Origin: Nothopassalora personata
Lineage: Eukaryota > Ascomycota > Dothideomycetes > Mycosphaerellales > Mycosphaerellaceae
DNA: 64,000 nucleotides
Reading direction: 5' to 3'
Assembly (NCBI GenBank): GCA_033816765.1
Contig: CM066293.1
Location: 1,488,001 to 1,552,000 of the forward strand
Positions 9,815-20,178 of the stretch are shown piece by piece. Both the position numbers and the translations under genes were made by a program. The notes beneath the pieces were generated by a model that was not told where the DNA came from, did no database searches, and saw only the letters and a list, made by a program, of their open reading frames with translations. The first letter of the stretch is position 1. Each line of letters begins with the position of its first letter.

Positions 9815-10318
9815 CTACAACGTCGCCCAATTCTCCTCAATCGGCTCCAAGTCCCCTTTCCCGTGGAACCTCTCCACAATCGTCGCCTGCTCACTCAACA
9901 TATGCCTCTCAACCTGACTCCCCACCTTCGCCAATCCTCTCCACCTCTCCAAATCCTCCTTGTTTCTCTTGTCCCCATGGGCCTCCTCGGGATACTCCCA
10001 ATGTCCCTTCGAGAAGCCCAGCAGAGTCGTGATCGTCCCATTCTTCATATCATACACCAAGCTGCATATCGTACCTGTCTCTTCTAGCCAGTTACATTGC
10101 CAAAGCTCGCCGGGTCTGATGCATTGATATGTCGCGGTTTGAAAGTTCTTGCGGCCTGCCATGGGCCCGCCGTGGATGGCGTAGACTATGCGAGTTTGAC
10201 TGTAAAACCACATTTCGTAGCGCCATTTCTCCGGGTTGCCTTGAGCATCTCGGGCGTCGTAGTCGTAGATGAGGTGCAGGTCTTTGATGTCTTGGTCGAA
10301 GGTTGATGTGTCAGGCAT
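9815..10318 (-). CDS. Phenolic acid decarboxylase
   Basis: Cofactor-free lipocalin-fold enzyme that decarboxylates hydroxycinnamic acids (p-coumarate, ferulate, caffeate) to 4-vinylphenols. Single exon of 167 residues, the usual size. Residues equivalent to the bacterial active site are present: the Tyr pair in IYDYD (Y18, Y20), Arg in GPMAGRKNF (R56) and Glu in WLEETGT (E79). The family wording WRYEMWFY, YAIHGG and TICSLVYDMKNG is clear. There is no signal peptide, so it should be cytosolic. It lies next to a haloperoxidase-like gene and a quinone reductase-like gene, which suggests detoxification or use of plant phenolics; that link is inference. Confidence 0.85.
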   Translation of the reverse strand: MPDTSTFDQDIKDLHLIYDYDARDAQGNPEKWRYEMWFYSQTRIVYAIHGGPMAGRKNFQTATYQCIRPGELWQCNWLEETGTICSLVYDMKNGTITTLLGFSKGHWEYPEEAHGDKRNKEDLERWRGLAKVGSQVERHMLSEQATIVERFHGKGDLEPIEENWATL

Positions 10319-11250
10319 GGCTGCGATAGTGTCGCTTTGGTGGATCCGAGGAACCTGTATTGACGGTAATAACCTAGGTACCTTTGCTGCTGCAGCAGTA
10401 TACGACGTCTTATATTTTACCGTGCAGCGTCGTCACACCACATTGTTGAGACGGCTGGCGTGAGAAGCTCGAACGACTGTCGGGCCATACGTTGACTACC
10501 TCGGATAGATACTGACCGAAGACGACTGTCGGTTCGCACAATCGGCGTGCTCAAGGAAGTAACATCGGTATGCTCTCAATAGTACTCGTTGCAACTTGGC
10601 AGGTCGTGGTGATCTGCATCATCCTTGCCGGCCAAGCATCATCTCCCTCACCACGACATCGGCTTGCTATGCTCACCAACCAACTGCTTCGCTGCATACT
10701 GCTCCTACAAAACAGAGCCCGGAGCTGGCATGCATCCTAATGCTGTTGCTTGGCTATGCAAGCCGAGTCTTGGAGGCTATTATTCTTCAATAGTCGTCGG
10801 ATCTGGAGCATACCACGATGTGATGCCATGACGCGATCCGCAAGCTCTAGAAGGTACGTGCTCGGATCTCTATCATCGCAACAGAACTAGAGTTGTTGGA
10901 AAAGAACGGCAAGCTGGAGATATGCTGTACGAGGCATGACACAACATCAGCCACGAAAGGCGTGCTCGCCTGAGCTTTGCACACTTGGACGCTGATACCG
11001 CTCCGCCTTCATCGTGTGGCCGTCATCGTGCAACTTTGGCGACTGCACTCTTCCCGAGTCGATGCCTTGGCGGACGTAGCTCACTATCCTCGGCCTGTGT
11101 GTGGTTCGCAGATCGCAGAGACGCGTCGGGACGGCTCATCCACAAGCAAGATGTTGATCAAAGGCTCAGCAAGGTATAAGTCTGGTCGATGTGCTTCTCT
11201 ACAGTCCAATGCGTGGAGCAATACTGGCATAAGCTTGGACAACGCTCACA
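10319..11250. other. Divergent intergenic region between decarboxylase and haloperoxidase-like genes
   Basis: About 930 bases that must carry the promoters of the two divergent genes. Only short, non-coding-like frames occur. No binding site could be named with confidence. Confidence 0.45.
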
Positions 11251-12604
11251 ATGAGGCTCTCTGAGGTACTGACGCTCCTAGCCGCAGCCTGCGCACAGGC
11301 AGAATACGCTGGCGACATTGTGCACTATTGGTAGGCGTGGCACACAGCTCGCATGGACAGGCGTGAGGGCTTACATACTATATCAGGGTCTCTGCATCTG
11401 GCAGTCTCTCCAACAACACCTTGATCGGCGGATTGCAATCTCCTCCCTCAGGCTGGTTCGAAGCCGTTGTTCAGGCTTCCATGTACGTTGCAGCGCTCAG
11501 GAGCAAGCATGAGAACCTTGCCTTCCAGCAGCTGGCTGTCAGTCATGCCGCACACAACAGTCTCACCTGGACGTTCCACGGCACTCGTAACTTCGCCAAC
11601 ATCTTCACGTACATGCAGAACGCGACCCGCGATATTGGTATTCCTGAGTCGGACAAGAGCTATGCGCAAGCAGCAAACATCGGACAGAAGGCAGCGCTCC
11701 AGGTCACGAACGCGAGGCAGGATGATCGTCTGAACAACTTTGTCAACTACATCTATGGCCCGATGGATCCGGGTGTCTACCAGCGGACACCGGGCGGCCT
11801 AACAGGCCCAGACACGCCACAAGCCCGATATCTGCGCACGTTCGGTGGTCTTGGGGACATTACACGGTTCCGTGCTCCTGCACCACCGGCTGTCAACAGC
11901 TCCGGCTATGAGGAGATTCTCAATTATGTGAAGGCAAAAGGCGAGCAAAACTCCACAGCCCGAACCGCGCAGGAGACCGAGACTGCGTACTTCTGGCGAG
12001 AGTCTTCGCCTATCCAGTGGAATCGTCTTGCCATCAACGTGATTGGAAACAAGTACTCGAAGGATGTCGTCACGTCAGCAAAGTTCTTCGCACAAGTCAA
12101 CTACGCACTCGCCAATGCTGCCATCGCTGGTTGGGATTCAAAGTCATACTGGAACTCTTGGCGACCAGTGACCGCCATTAGGCGCACCGACGTGTATCTT
12201 CCAAGTGGCAACAATGTCTCCGTTCCTACCTGGACTCCACTTCTGAGCCCAACGCCGAATCATCAGGAATATACGAGTACTCACGCTTGCTTCGGCGCGG
12301 CAGCTGCAGCTGTCATTAGGATATGGAACAATGACCAGGATGCAATCGATGTCATGCAGACCACGAATGCTACTGGAGCCGGTATCTTGACCAGGCGCTA
12401 CACGAGCCTCCGACAAGCTGTGAAGGATAACGGCGATAGCAGAGTCCTTGGAGGAGTGAGTGACATATCTAGTATCGAAACACGCTCGACGCTGACACTT
12501 GATAGATCCACTTCCAATTTGCATCCGATGTTGGCTCTCAGATTGGCGACAGAGTCGGTAAGGCCACAGTCGAGGTGTTTGATCAACGTTGGCGGGAGTT
12601 CTAG
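11251..12604 (+). CDS. Secreted vanadium-dependent haloperoxidase / PAP2-like protein
   Basis: Member of the vanadium haloperoxidase and acid phosphatase superfamily, which oxidises halides with peroxide or hydrolyses phosphoesters. Exons 11251-11330, 11387-12455 and 12506-12604 give 415 residues (introns GTAGGC..CAG and GTGAGT..TAG). The N-terminus MRLSEVLTLLAAACAQAEY is a signal peptide. The oxyanion pocket motifs appear in order: SYWNSWRPVTAIRRTD (Arg of the RP motif), PTPNHQEYTSTHACFG (acid/base His) and GGIHFQFASDVG (the His that would ligate vanadate), the last formed across intron 2. Metal versus phosphate use cannot be told from motifs. Total length is shorter than classical chloroperoxidases (about 600) but usual for this fungal PAP2 group. 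Confidence 0.85.
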
Positions 12605-12926
12605 TCGACATGGTCAACAGATGTGCTGACGTATCTGCTTGACCACTCAACATACTCTTTAGGTCTCTATACCAAGCATACAATGACGTTCCCGCATGCG
12701 AAAGTTCTCATCGATTCATTGATACCGGATGTTCAACGCCGTACCTGCATAGCAACCCGCAATGCTTCCGGCTATCTGATCGTCAACCCCACCATGCCCC
12801 GCTGACGCAGCCATCGCATGAGTTGTCGATCATTTGCACGAGCATAAACTCTTGCATTAATCCAACATTGCTGACATATCCCACAAGTTGCTTGAGCATT
12901 TCTTACTGATTCTATAGAGCCATCAT
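12605..12926. other. Intergenic region, no gene seen
   Basis: Short spacer between two plus-strand genes. No coding-like frame found. Confidence 0.5.
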
Positions 12927-14061
12927 ATGTTCCTTTTTTCGTCGCGTTACGCAGCCAGAGCACGATCCATTTCCAAACAACTCACACCTCGAGCGACCAT
13001 GGCAACCATGAAAGCAATTGGTACGCTGAGTCAAGGCATTGTTGATGGTCAGAGGCTGACAGGACGCAGACATCAAGGACGGCAAAGGCCCAGTCGACAG
13101 CCTCTACATCAATGACCAAACACCTCGCCCAAAGCCCACCTCAGCGCAAGCCCTCGTCAAAGTCAAGGCCTTTGGTCTGAACCGCATGGACCTTCTCCAG
13201 CGTGAAGGCAAATATCCTGTGCCACCCCAAGCACCAAAGACACTCGGCGTCGAGTTCTCCGGCACGATTGAAGAGCTAGCATCGGAAACCGAGAAGGGCT
13301 TCAAGAAAGGCGACGCAGTCTTCGGCCTAGCATACGGTGGAGCCTACGCAGAGTACATCGCCGTGTCAACACACATGCTGATCCACAAGCCCGACGAGCT
13401 GTCTTGGGAAGAAGCCGCAGGCATTCCCGAGACCTGGATCACTGCCACGCAAGCGATGTACCTCATCGGCGAGTTCACCGAAGGAAAGAGTATCCTCTGG
13501 CACGCGGGGGCGAGCTCGGTCAGTATCTCCGGCCAGCAATTAAGCCGCGTAAACAAAGCCAGTAAAATTTTCGCCACAGCACGAAGTGATGCAAAGGTCG
13601 ACTTCTGCGTGAAAGAGCTGGGAGCCACAGCAGCCTACAACACCCAAACCACAAACTGGTCCGACGAAGTCCTCAAAGCCACCGATGGGAAAGGTGTAGA
13701 CATCATCGTTGACTTCATCGGTCCAGATACCTTCGCAGGAAACCTCAACGCCGCCGCGAAAGACGGACGGATTGTGAATCTGGCGACGCTTGGAGGGATG
13801 AAGCTGAAAGATATGGATGCGAATTTTGGAAACTTTGTGGCGAAGAGGTTACGGTATGAGGGGAGTAGTTTGAGGAGTCGGGATGAGGCGTATCAGGGAA
13901 GGTTGAGGGATCAGTTGGTGGAGCATGCCTTGCCCATGTTTAGGGATGGAAGGTTGAAGTGTTATGTTGAGAAGGTTTATCCTTGGGAGAGGATACAGGA
14001 TGCGCATCGGCAGATGGAAAGGAATGAGACGAAGGGAAAGTTGATTTGTACAATCTCGTAA
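12927..14061 (+). CDS. Zinc-less medium-chain quinone oxidoreductase (PIG3/TP53I3-like)
   Basis: NADPH-dependent MDR-family reductase; relatives reduce quinones by one electron or act on enones. Exons 12927-13020 and 13070-14061 (49 nt intron GTACGC..CAG) give 361 residues. GroES-like N-half: VKVKAFGLNRMDLLQREGKYPVP and LGVEFSGTIEEL, with the tell-tale NRMDLLQR of the PIG3 group. Rossmann half: EAAGIPETWITATQAM, WHAGASSVSISGQQLS (nucleotide loop), GKGVDIIVDFIGPDTF and WERIQDAHRQME. No zinc ligand set is visible. The first 24 residues (MFLFSSRYAARARSISKQLT) look like a mitochondrial targeting signal; an in-frame ATG at 12999 would give a cytosolic form. Confidence 0.88.
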
Positions 14062-14087
14062 GAATGAGTAGATGGGTGGCACTCTAG

Positions 14088-15119
14088 GTGTTGACTTCGA
14101 AAGTCAAGAACCAGAGATCATCTAACCTCTCGTTCGACTCCCCCAACCCTCCCACCACAGCGATTCTTTTCCTGGGGAGATGGTCCACCGGTCGGCACCA
14201 TATCTGCGTCAAACCATCCTCTTCCCTCGGGTTTGTTCCCCTCCGCCACGACGGGTACCCACTTCTGCATCTGCAGCGAATACGCCCAGACATCACTAAG
14301 CATCTTCCCAGCACCCTGATGCCCGAGCAAGCTCGGATCACTCTCACCGAACATCGTCACGAGGTAAACACCATCATGGCTCTCAATCGGGATCAGAACT
14401 GCCACACTTCTCGCTCCGGGGCCTACTTTCCCGTCGGGGTCGAACTCTTTCGTACACCAACTCTCGCTCGCTGGGTCATAGATATCGAGAGCTCCGCCAA
14501 CTTCCTTCTGGCCGTCAAAGCCGTTCATGCGGTAGAGCTTACCTTCCGCGTATGCAATGGAAGTTCCGCCACGAGGTGGACCAGGTGCCGATGCGAGCCG
14601 GTTCCATTCGCCCGTAGAAGTGTTGAAGGACCAGAGATATGAGAGGCGGCCTTTCTCGGGGCAGCCGGCGTGAATGTAGAGCAGTTCGTGCTTGTCCGAT
14701 GCCATGCTGTGAAAGCTCCGTGCCTCGGGAAAGGTTGATGATGATGATGGTTTGATGAGCTCCCATTTCTCAGTGCTAGAGTCTAGAGCCCAAAGGCCGC
14801 CGTGCTCGTCCACGGGTGCCATCTCTGGACCGCCACGGCCGGAGAAGAGATAGAGCTTGCCATTGAGAGCTGTGGTTGATGAGCCGACTCGTGGCGACGG
14901 CGCAGTGCCAACAGATTCTGCGGTGAGCGTTGTTATACCTGACCCGCTACCAGATGTGTATTTGTGCAAGTCATTGTCCCGTGGCTCCCGAGGCTGGAGT
15001 TCGCCTCCGAAGATGTAGACAGTGTTGGCTACTGTCGTCACAGAGTGCGAGGATCGTTGTAGCTGCGGATCATTGGCAAGTTTGGTCCATTTCGCAATGA
15101 GAGTCGATTGAGTCGCCAT
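14088..15119 (-). CDS. Kelch-repeat protein, last blade displaced by a frameshift
   Basis: Beta-propeller protein; family members act as adaptors or in nitrile-specifier-like reactions, and the function here is unknown. The frame from 15119 runs 333 codons to 14118 with repeated Kelch signatures: SHSVTTVANTVYIFGG, SSTTALNGKLYLFSGRGG, SFHSMASDKHELLYIHAGC, SIAYAEGKLYRMNGF and SVAVLIPI. The annotated frame then ends in non-Kelch sequence (CGGRVGGVEREVR). The neighbouring frame over 14087-14175 instead reads RIAVVGGLGESNERLDDLWF then LTFEVNT and a TAG at 14084-14086, a textbook final blade. The shift falls at the G4 run at 14174-14177. Either a one-base sequence error or a real indel is present. 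Coordinates given assume the blade belongs to the gene. Confidence 0.8.
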
Positions 15120-15537
15120 GATGCTTTGCGAGCACGGAGACTATATATGTAGACGGTTGTGATTTCTTGTGTTCACGTGGCACCCTACATGGGTACTTTG
15201 TCAGGCTCATATGAGCATTCGGAGTTGCTAGTATTGAAGGAGTGACGTCGCACGACTTTTCAAGCTTCACAAATGCTCCGCCAAGCCCGAAGAAGCTGTA
15301 CCTTAAGGCATTCGTGCCGCGTCATAGGCTCGATCAGTAATCTTTCGAGTGGAGGGTTGCAGCTAGGAAGTGCCATGGTCCATCAAGGTCCTCAAGACTC
15401 ATTCTTGTGAAAGGTCACTCATCCAACGCCAACATCGATGGCATCGCATATCTCAATGCTCGATCAAATCTTGACTGCGTCCAGATAGCGCACCTGATTT
15501 GCCTATCGTGTCCTTTACACGTCTCGACTGCGTCCTG
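15120..15537. other. Intergenic region, no gene seen
   Basis: Spacer between the Kelch gene 5' end and the SUA5 3' end; both genes are on the minus strand. Nothing coding-like. Confidence 0.45.
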
Positions 15538-17007
15538 TCAAAAATCCCTATCGACTCTGACCTCTGCGGCTTTTCGAAGGCGATTCATGACGGCCGCCGC
15601 AGTATCGCCTTCGTCGTCGTTTATGCCCTCGACAAAGATGGCGTCAACGTTCTCGCGATCCAGGTCGCGAAGTGCAGAGAATATGCCTCGCGCAATGTCT
15701 GCAGTATCGGGACCAAGATCGATACACAACAGTTGTGCTTTGCCCGCTGCTGTCGACCAGTCATGCGTTCGTATTGCAGATCTAGTTCTTCTGGTGTTCT
15801 GCAGGCTTCTGAGTACTCCTGCGAAGCCAGGCACAGTGTGAACACCATTCGCATGACCGTTGCTGACTCGTTTTGCGTTGGGGTTGCTTCGAATGAGATC
15901 CATGACAGAAGTATTGATGGTCCACGATCTAGTCTGCACGACCCCAATCTTTGCATTGTCGCCGATCTGCTGCTCCAGATCGTGGGGAGTCGGGGCATCC
16001 TTTCCATATTCGTACAGGATGACAGTCGCCTTGGGAGAGTAGTGGCGGTATTTCATTCCTGGTGCACGCGGTTGACTCCGGCTCTCAGCAACGTTCTTGT
16101 AGCCAATCTCTGTCGCTTCCCAGCCAGGGCAACTGCGGATTCGCTCCAAGCTGATGCCACCTGGTCTGAGGATTAGAGGAGGTACTGACAAGCCATCTAC
16201 AACTGTGCTCTCCACGCCGACATCGCACGGTCCGCCGTCGAGGATCGACTCAATTCGACCATTGAGATCATGCGCGACGTGCTCAGCAGCCGTCGGCGAT
16301 GGCTTTGTTGAGGCGTTTGCAGATGGAGCGGCGACAGGCACACCTGCTAGCTGTATCAATGCTGCAGCTAGTATATGACTAGGCATGCGAGCACCGAAAG
16401 TCTGCAGACCTGCTGTGACTTCGGGAGCCAGAGGTGAATGTTCGGGGTTTGGTAAGATGATTGTGAGAGGACCTGGCCAAAACCTCGAGATCAGAGGCTT
16501 ATATATGGCTGGTATCGGATCGTGCGTCGTGCTGTTAGCCAGTGCACCGTTTTGCTGGATGCCACTTGTGAGCAAAGATCTCAGCTGTTTTAGTGATGCA
16601 AAGTGAACAATCAGTGGATTATCAGAAGGTCTTTGCTTAGCCTCGTATATGCCCCTGACTGCAGCACTCCTTGTGGCGTCTGCTCCGAGGCCGTATACTG
16701 TCTCAGTGGGAAATGCTACTGGTACGTCAGACAATCTGAGCTTCTCTGCTGCTTCTTTGAGGTACTGTGCATCGGTTGATGACATGTCAAGCTCGATCTC
16801 GAGCTCGTCGAGAACATCCTCCTCGACTGGTGCTGCAGATACTTTGCCGATCTTGGCCGCATCGACAGGCAGTATTTTCGTCTCCATCGCGAGACACTTC
16901 CAATGCCTGCGCCCGGTCGATATGGACTTGAAGATCTGCGATGCTATAAACAGACGCTTGGACAATAAATTGTTGACAGTGTTGCGAGATGCAACGCATG
17001 TGATCAT
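15538..17007 (-). CDS. sua5: Threonylcarbamoyl-AMP synthase (SUA5/YrdC family)
   Basis: Makes L-threonylcarbamoyl-AMP from threonine, bicarbonate and ATP, the first step of t6A37 formation on ANN-decoding tRNAs. 489 residues in one exon. YrdC domain: VAFPTETVYGLGADAT, IYEAKQRPSDNPLIVHF, FWPGPLTIILP, RMPSHILAAALIQLAGVPVAAPSANAS and SILDGGPCDVGVESTVVDG. The C-terminal SUA5 domain follows (RAPGMKYRHYSPKATVILYEYG, the linker with KYRHYSP being diagnostic). The first ATG (17007) adds about 40 residues rich in Ser, Arg and Lys (KRLFIASQIFKSISTGRRHW) before an internal METKILPVDAAK (ATG at 16887), which resembles the cytosolic start of yeast orthologues. Dual cytosolic and mitochondrial forms are therefore possible. 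Confidence 0.93.
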   Translation of the reverse strand: MITCVASRNTVNNLLSKRLFIASQIFKSISTGRRHWKCLAMETKILPVDAAKIGKVSAAPVEEDVLDELEIELDMSSTDAQYLKEAAEKLRLSDVPVAFPTETVYGLGADATRSAAVRGIYEAKQRPSDNPLIVHFASLKQLRSLLTSGIQQNGALANSTTHDPIPAIYKPLISRFWPGPLTIILPNPEHSPLAPEVTAGLQTFGARMPSHILAAALIQLAGVPVAAPSANASTKPSPTAAEHVAHDLNGRIESILDGGPCDVGVESTVVDGLSVPPLILRPGGISLERIRSCPGWEATEIGYKNVAESRSQPRAPGMKYRHYSPKATVILYEYGKDAPTPHDLEQQIGDNAKIGVVQTRSWTINTSVMDLIRSNPNAKRVSNGHANGVHTVPGFAGVLRSLQNTRRTRSAIRTHDWSTAAGKAQLLCIDLGPDTADIARGIFSALRDLDRENVDAIFVEGINDDEGDTAAAVMNRLRKAAEVRVDRDF

Positions 17008-17214
17008 TGAGGTGAAAGTGATTGTGATGCTAAGAAATTCGAACCAGAGAGTGACACACTAATGTCAACCTGAGGGTTTGATGAGCAGTCCCTTCAAAAG
17101 CCCTTCAACTATTGACGGCAAGGAATCTCTTCTTGGCTTAATCGTCTCAATCCTTCCCGCTCTTATGCACGACATCTGTCACAATGAAGGAAGCAACCAC
17201 GATGCGCTTCCAAC
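17008..17214. promoter_or_regulatory. Short divergent promoter between SUA5 and MFS transporter with overlapping upstream ORF
   Basis: Only 207 bp separates the outermost starts. On the plus side an ATG at 17184 opens a 15-codon frame (17184-17231, MKEATTMRFQHGAVD) that overlaps the transporter ATG at 17215 out of frame, an arrangement that would restrict initiation at 17215. Confidence 0.45.
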
Positions 17215-19127
17215 ATGGAGCCGTCGACTGATGATCAAGCCAAGTTAACTGACTCACATGCAGCAGAACATCACGAACTCGCCACTATGTCCGAGCATCA
17301 CGCGCTCCTGGCGCCCGAGGACGACGACATGTCCCTGCCACACGACGAGCAAACAGCTGCTGACGCCCTGTCTGAAATCGTGCATTTCGCATCTGGGTAT
17401 GGTCTAGAAGCTGAGATCGAGAACCTCAAGAAAGCTCACCACCTAATCCACCATGATCGCCCCAGAGATCGCAGTTCAATGCTCACACCTCATGAGACAA
17501 CCGCACTGAACAAGGAGAATGCTTCGAAATGGAGCCAGCCGCTACTACTGTACCTCTGCATCGTTGTCACAGCATTTGGTGCGATGGGCCAAGGCTGGAC
17601 ACAGACTGGAATCAACGGTGCCAACATCTACTGGCCGAAAGCACTTCATGTTGGGTCAGAGAGTGCTCACGATAGTCTCATCGTCGGCCTGATCAACAGC
17701 AGCATATACTTGAGCAATGCGCTTCTCGGATCATGGCTTGTCGCACCTCTGAACCATGGTTTGGGAAGGAGAGGTGCCGTCTTTGCTGGAGCGGCAGTCT
17801 CCCTAACCTTCAATGTGTTCAGTTCTCTGGCGGGTAATTGGCAGGTATTACTGCTCTGTCGGTTGTTTTTGGGAGTTGGACTGGGAGTGGTCAACAGCAC
17901 GCTGAACATATTCGCAGCAGAATGTGCGCCTGCTGCCACTCGAGGTGGACTAGGGGTCGCCTGGCAGATGTTCACGGCGTTTGGGATCTTTCTAGGGTTT
18001 CTGACGAACATGCTTGTAGATAATGCCCCAGAGACATTTGGAGCGTTGAGGTGGCGAATGATGCTGCTGGCACCAACTCTACCTACGATGCCCTTGCTGA
18101 TATTGATCTTCTTGTGCCCGGAGTCGCCATCGTATTGGATCAAGCACTCTGGTCGGTACGATATGGCGTTTCGATCTTTGTGCAGTTTGCGCAACACTGA
18201 ACTCCAGGCTGCGAGAGATTTGCTCGTATACTACCAGGAGCAGCAGCGTGTTGTGAAGCTGTCAGACAAGTCATCTTACCTGGAGACGCTGGTTGAGCTG
18301 TTCACTGTTCCGAGAGTTAGACGAGCCACGATCGCAGCTTGGGCCACTATGCTAGCGCAGCAACTCTGTGGTATCAACATTGTAGGGAGCAAGGTTCACC
18401 TCATTTGATGCGATCATGTGCTGACAGCTTGTGGTAGGTCGCTTTTTATAGCAGCACAATCTTCCTTGAGGCCAGCTTCGCTCCATATGCGGCGGAAATG
18501 GCCAGCACAATCTTTGGGCTGGTCAACTTCCTCGGAGCGATCCCGGCTATCTGGACGATGGACTCACTGGGTCGTCGCTCGCTGCTCTTGCTCAGCCTAC
18601 CTTGCATGGCAGTCACAATGGCCACAGCAGCATTCAGCTTCAGCATCGTAGACGACACAGTCCGATTCGGCATGATCACGTCCATGATCTATCTCTTCTG
18701 CCTGCTTTACAGTCCTGGCATGGGTCCTGTACCAGCGGCGTACTCGGCAGAAGTCTTCCCGCTTTCGCATCGTGAGCTCGGCACATCGTCAGCTGTGGCT
18801 GTGACCAACCTTTTTGCTGCTGTTTTGTCCCTGACCTTTCCAGCATTGCTGAGCATGCTTGGCACTCAAGGCAGCTTCCTGGTGTATGCATTGGGAAATG
18901 TGGTCGCATGGGTCTTGGTCTTCCTGTTCGTGCGGGAGACCAAGATGAGAACGCTCGAGCAGCTTGATGAGGTGTTCTCAGTCCCTGGCAGAAAGTTCAT
19001 TGATCATCAGCTGAAGGAAGTGATTCCATGGTGGACGAAGAGGTATGTCCTCATGCGGAAGAATGAGGAGCCGCCGCAAGATATCGTCTCGGCACAGTAT
19101 AGCATAGTCGACCAGAACGAATACTAA
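17215..19127 (+). CDS. MFS sugar/polyol-type transporter
   Basis: Twelve-helix major facilitator of the sugar porter family at the plasma membrane. Exons 17215-18381 and 18438-19127 (56 nt intron GTAGGG..TAG) give 618 residues. The soluble N-terminus of about 100 residues precedes the first helix (LLLYLCIVVTAFGAMGQGW). Sugar-porter signatures: GLGRRGAVFAG after helix 2 or 3, PESPSYWIKHSGR in the central loop, QQLCGINIVAFYSSTIF in helix 7 (formed across the intron), DSLGRRSLLL, and RETKMRTLEQLDEVF at the end. The intron acceptor TAG rather than the nearby CAG keeps NIVAFYSS in frame. The substrate cannot be assigned. An upstream ORF overlaps the start; an alternative start at MSEHHALL (17287) would escape it. 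Confidence 0.88.
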
Positions 19128-20178
19128 ATCGTCTTGCAGACTAAATCATCTGGCAATTCGTCTTGAATCGAAGATGAACACATTGACTAATCTGTTGCAC
19201 CAATTCTTGAACCGCGAGATGTGGTCCATTATCCATGTGAGGGATGTCGCCCGTCCTCGTCTCATACCCACATTCATCATGGTTTCGGGGACGAGCACGC
19301 AGCGTCTTCAATGGCCGTGAATCTGTATATCATGAAGGCATACCCCAGCTCTTCAGATGTAGCGCAGAAGCCAAAGCTATGGATGTAGCTTATTGACGAA
19401 GTATGATGCGGCAGTATACAGCAGGTAAGTTCGCAACGAAGAACCGGGTCCGGCCACCATGGTTTGGATGCCGCGATGTGGTGATTGGTATTGCTTCGTG
19501 CATGCTGCAGAGGTAAGGCTACGACACAGGTCGCATGCGGCACAACACGCTGAAACACGTGGCCAGATCCGCATCGAATACTACGGTTTGAGGTCCTGCG
19601 GTCACATCTGAGACGTCGTCGAAGCGACGTTCGACGTGGTGTGAAGTGGTTTCATGGCCGTTATCTGATGAAACCGCGTGGTCGACGCGACCGCAGAAGG
19701 CGACACGTCAGCGATAGTTTGATGAAGGTTCGCTGCCGGCTGCCAGTACGAGGACACAAGGATGTCCTGGGGTGCGGTGCTATTTTTTCCCAAATTCCGC
19801 GGGGCTCAATGACATCGTCACCTCGGCGGCGAAGAGGAGCAGTAATTGCTTGCGGGTATAGCGAATGGGGATGCGAAGGGAGCGCAATCTCGCATGCACG
19901 AGCTAGGCGTTGACATGGCGTACTCAGCAGCGGCCGTTAAGCAACCCTGCACGCCCATGAAACGGCTCCTTTCCTTGCGGGTACCGTATGTGTACTACAC
20001 CACCACCATATCTTTGCGAAGTGCGTTTGCCGTCTCTTGGTTTATATAAAACAATCGCCGCCACACTAGAGCATTACCAGCTGCCTGGCCCTATGACCGA
20101 CCACCGCTGCCCTGATAACACGCGCCTGGTCGACAATATACCGCGACAGGGCATGTCGGAGGTGGAGGCACGTCCACG
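19128..20178. other. Intergenic region, no gene seen
   Basis: About 1 kb between two plus-strand genes. Open frames are short and not coding-like. Contains the promoter of the TBC gene; a CT-poor leader runs into the ATG at 20179. Confidence 0.45.
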
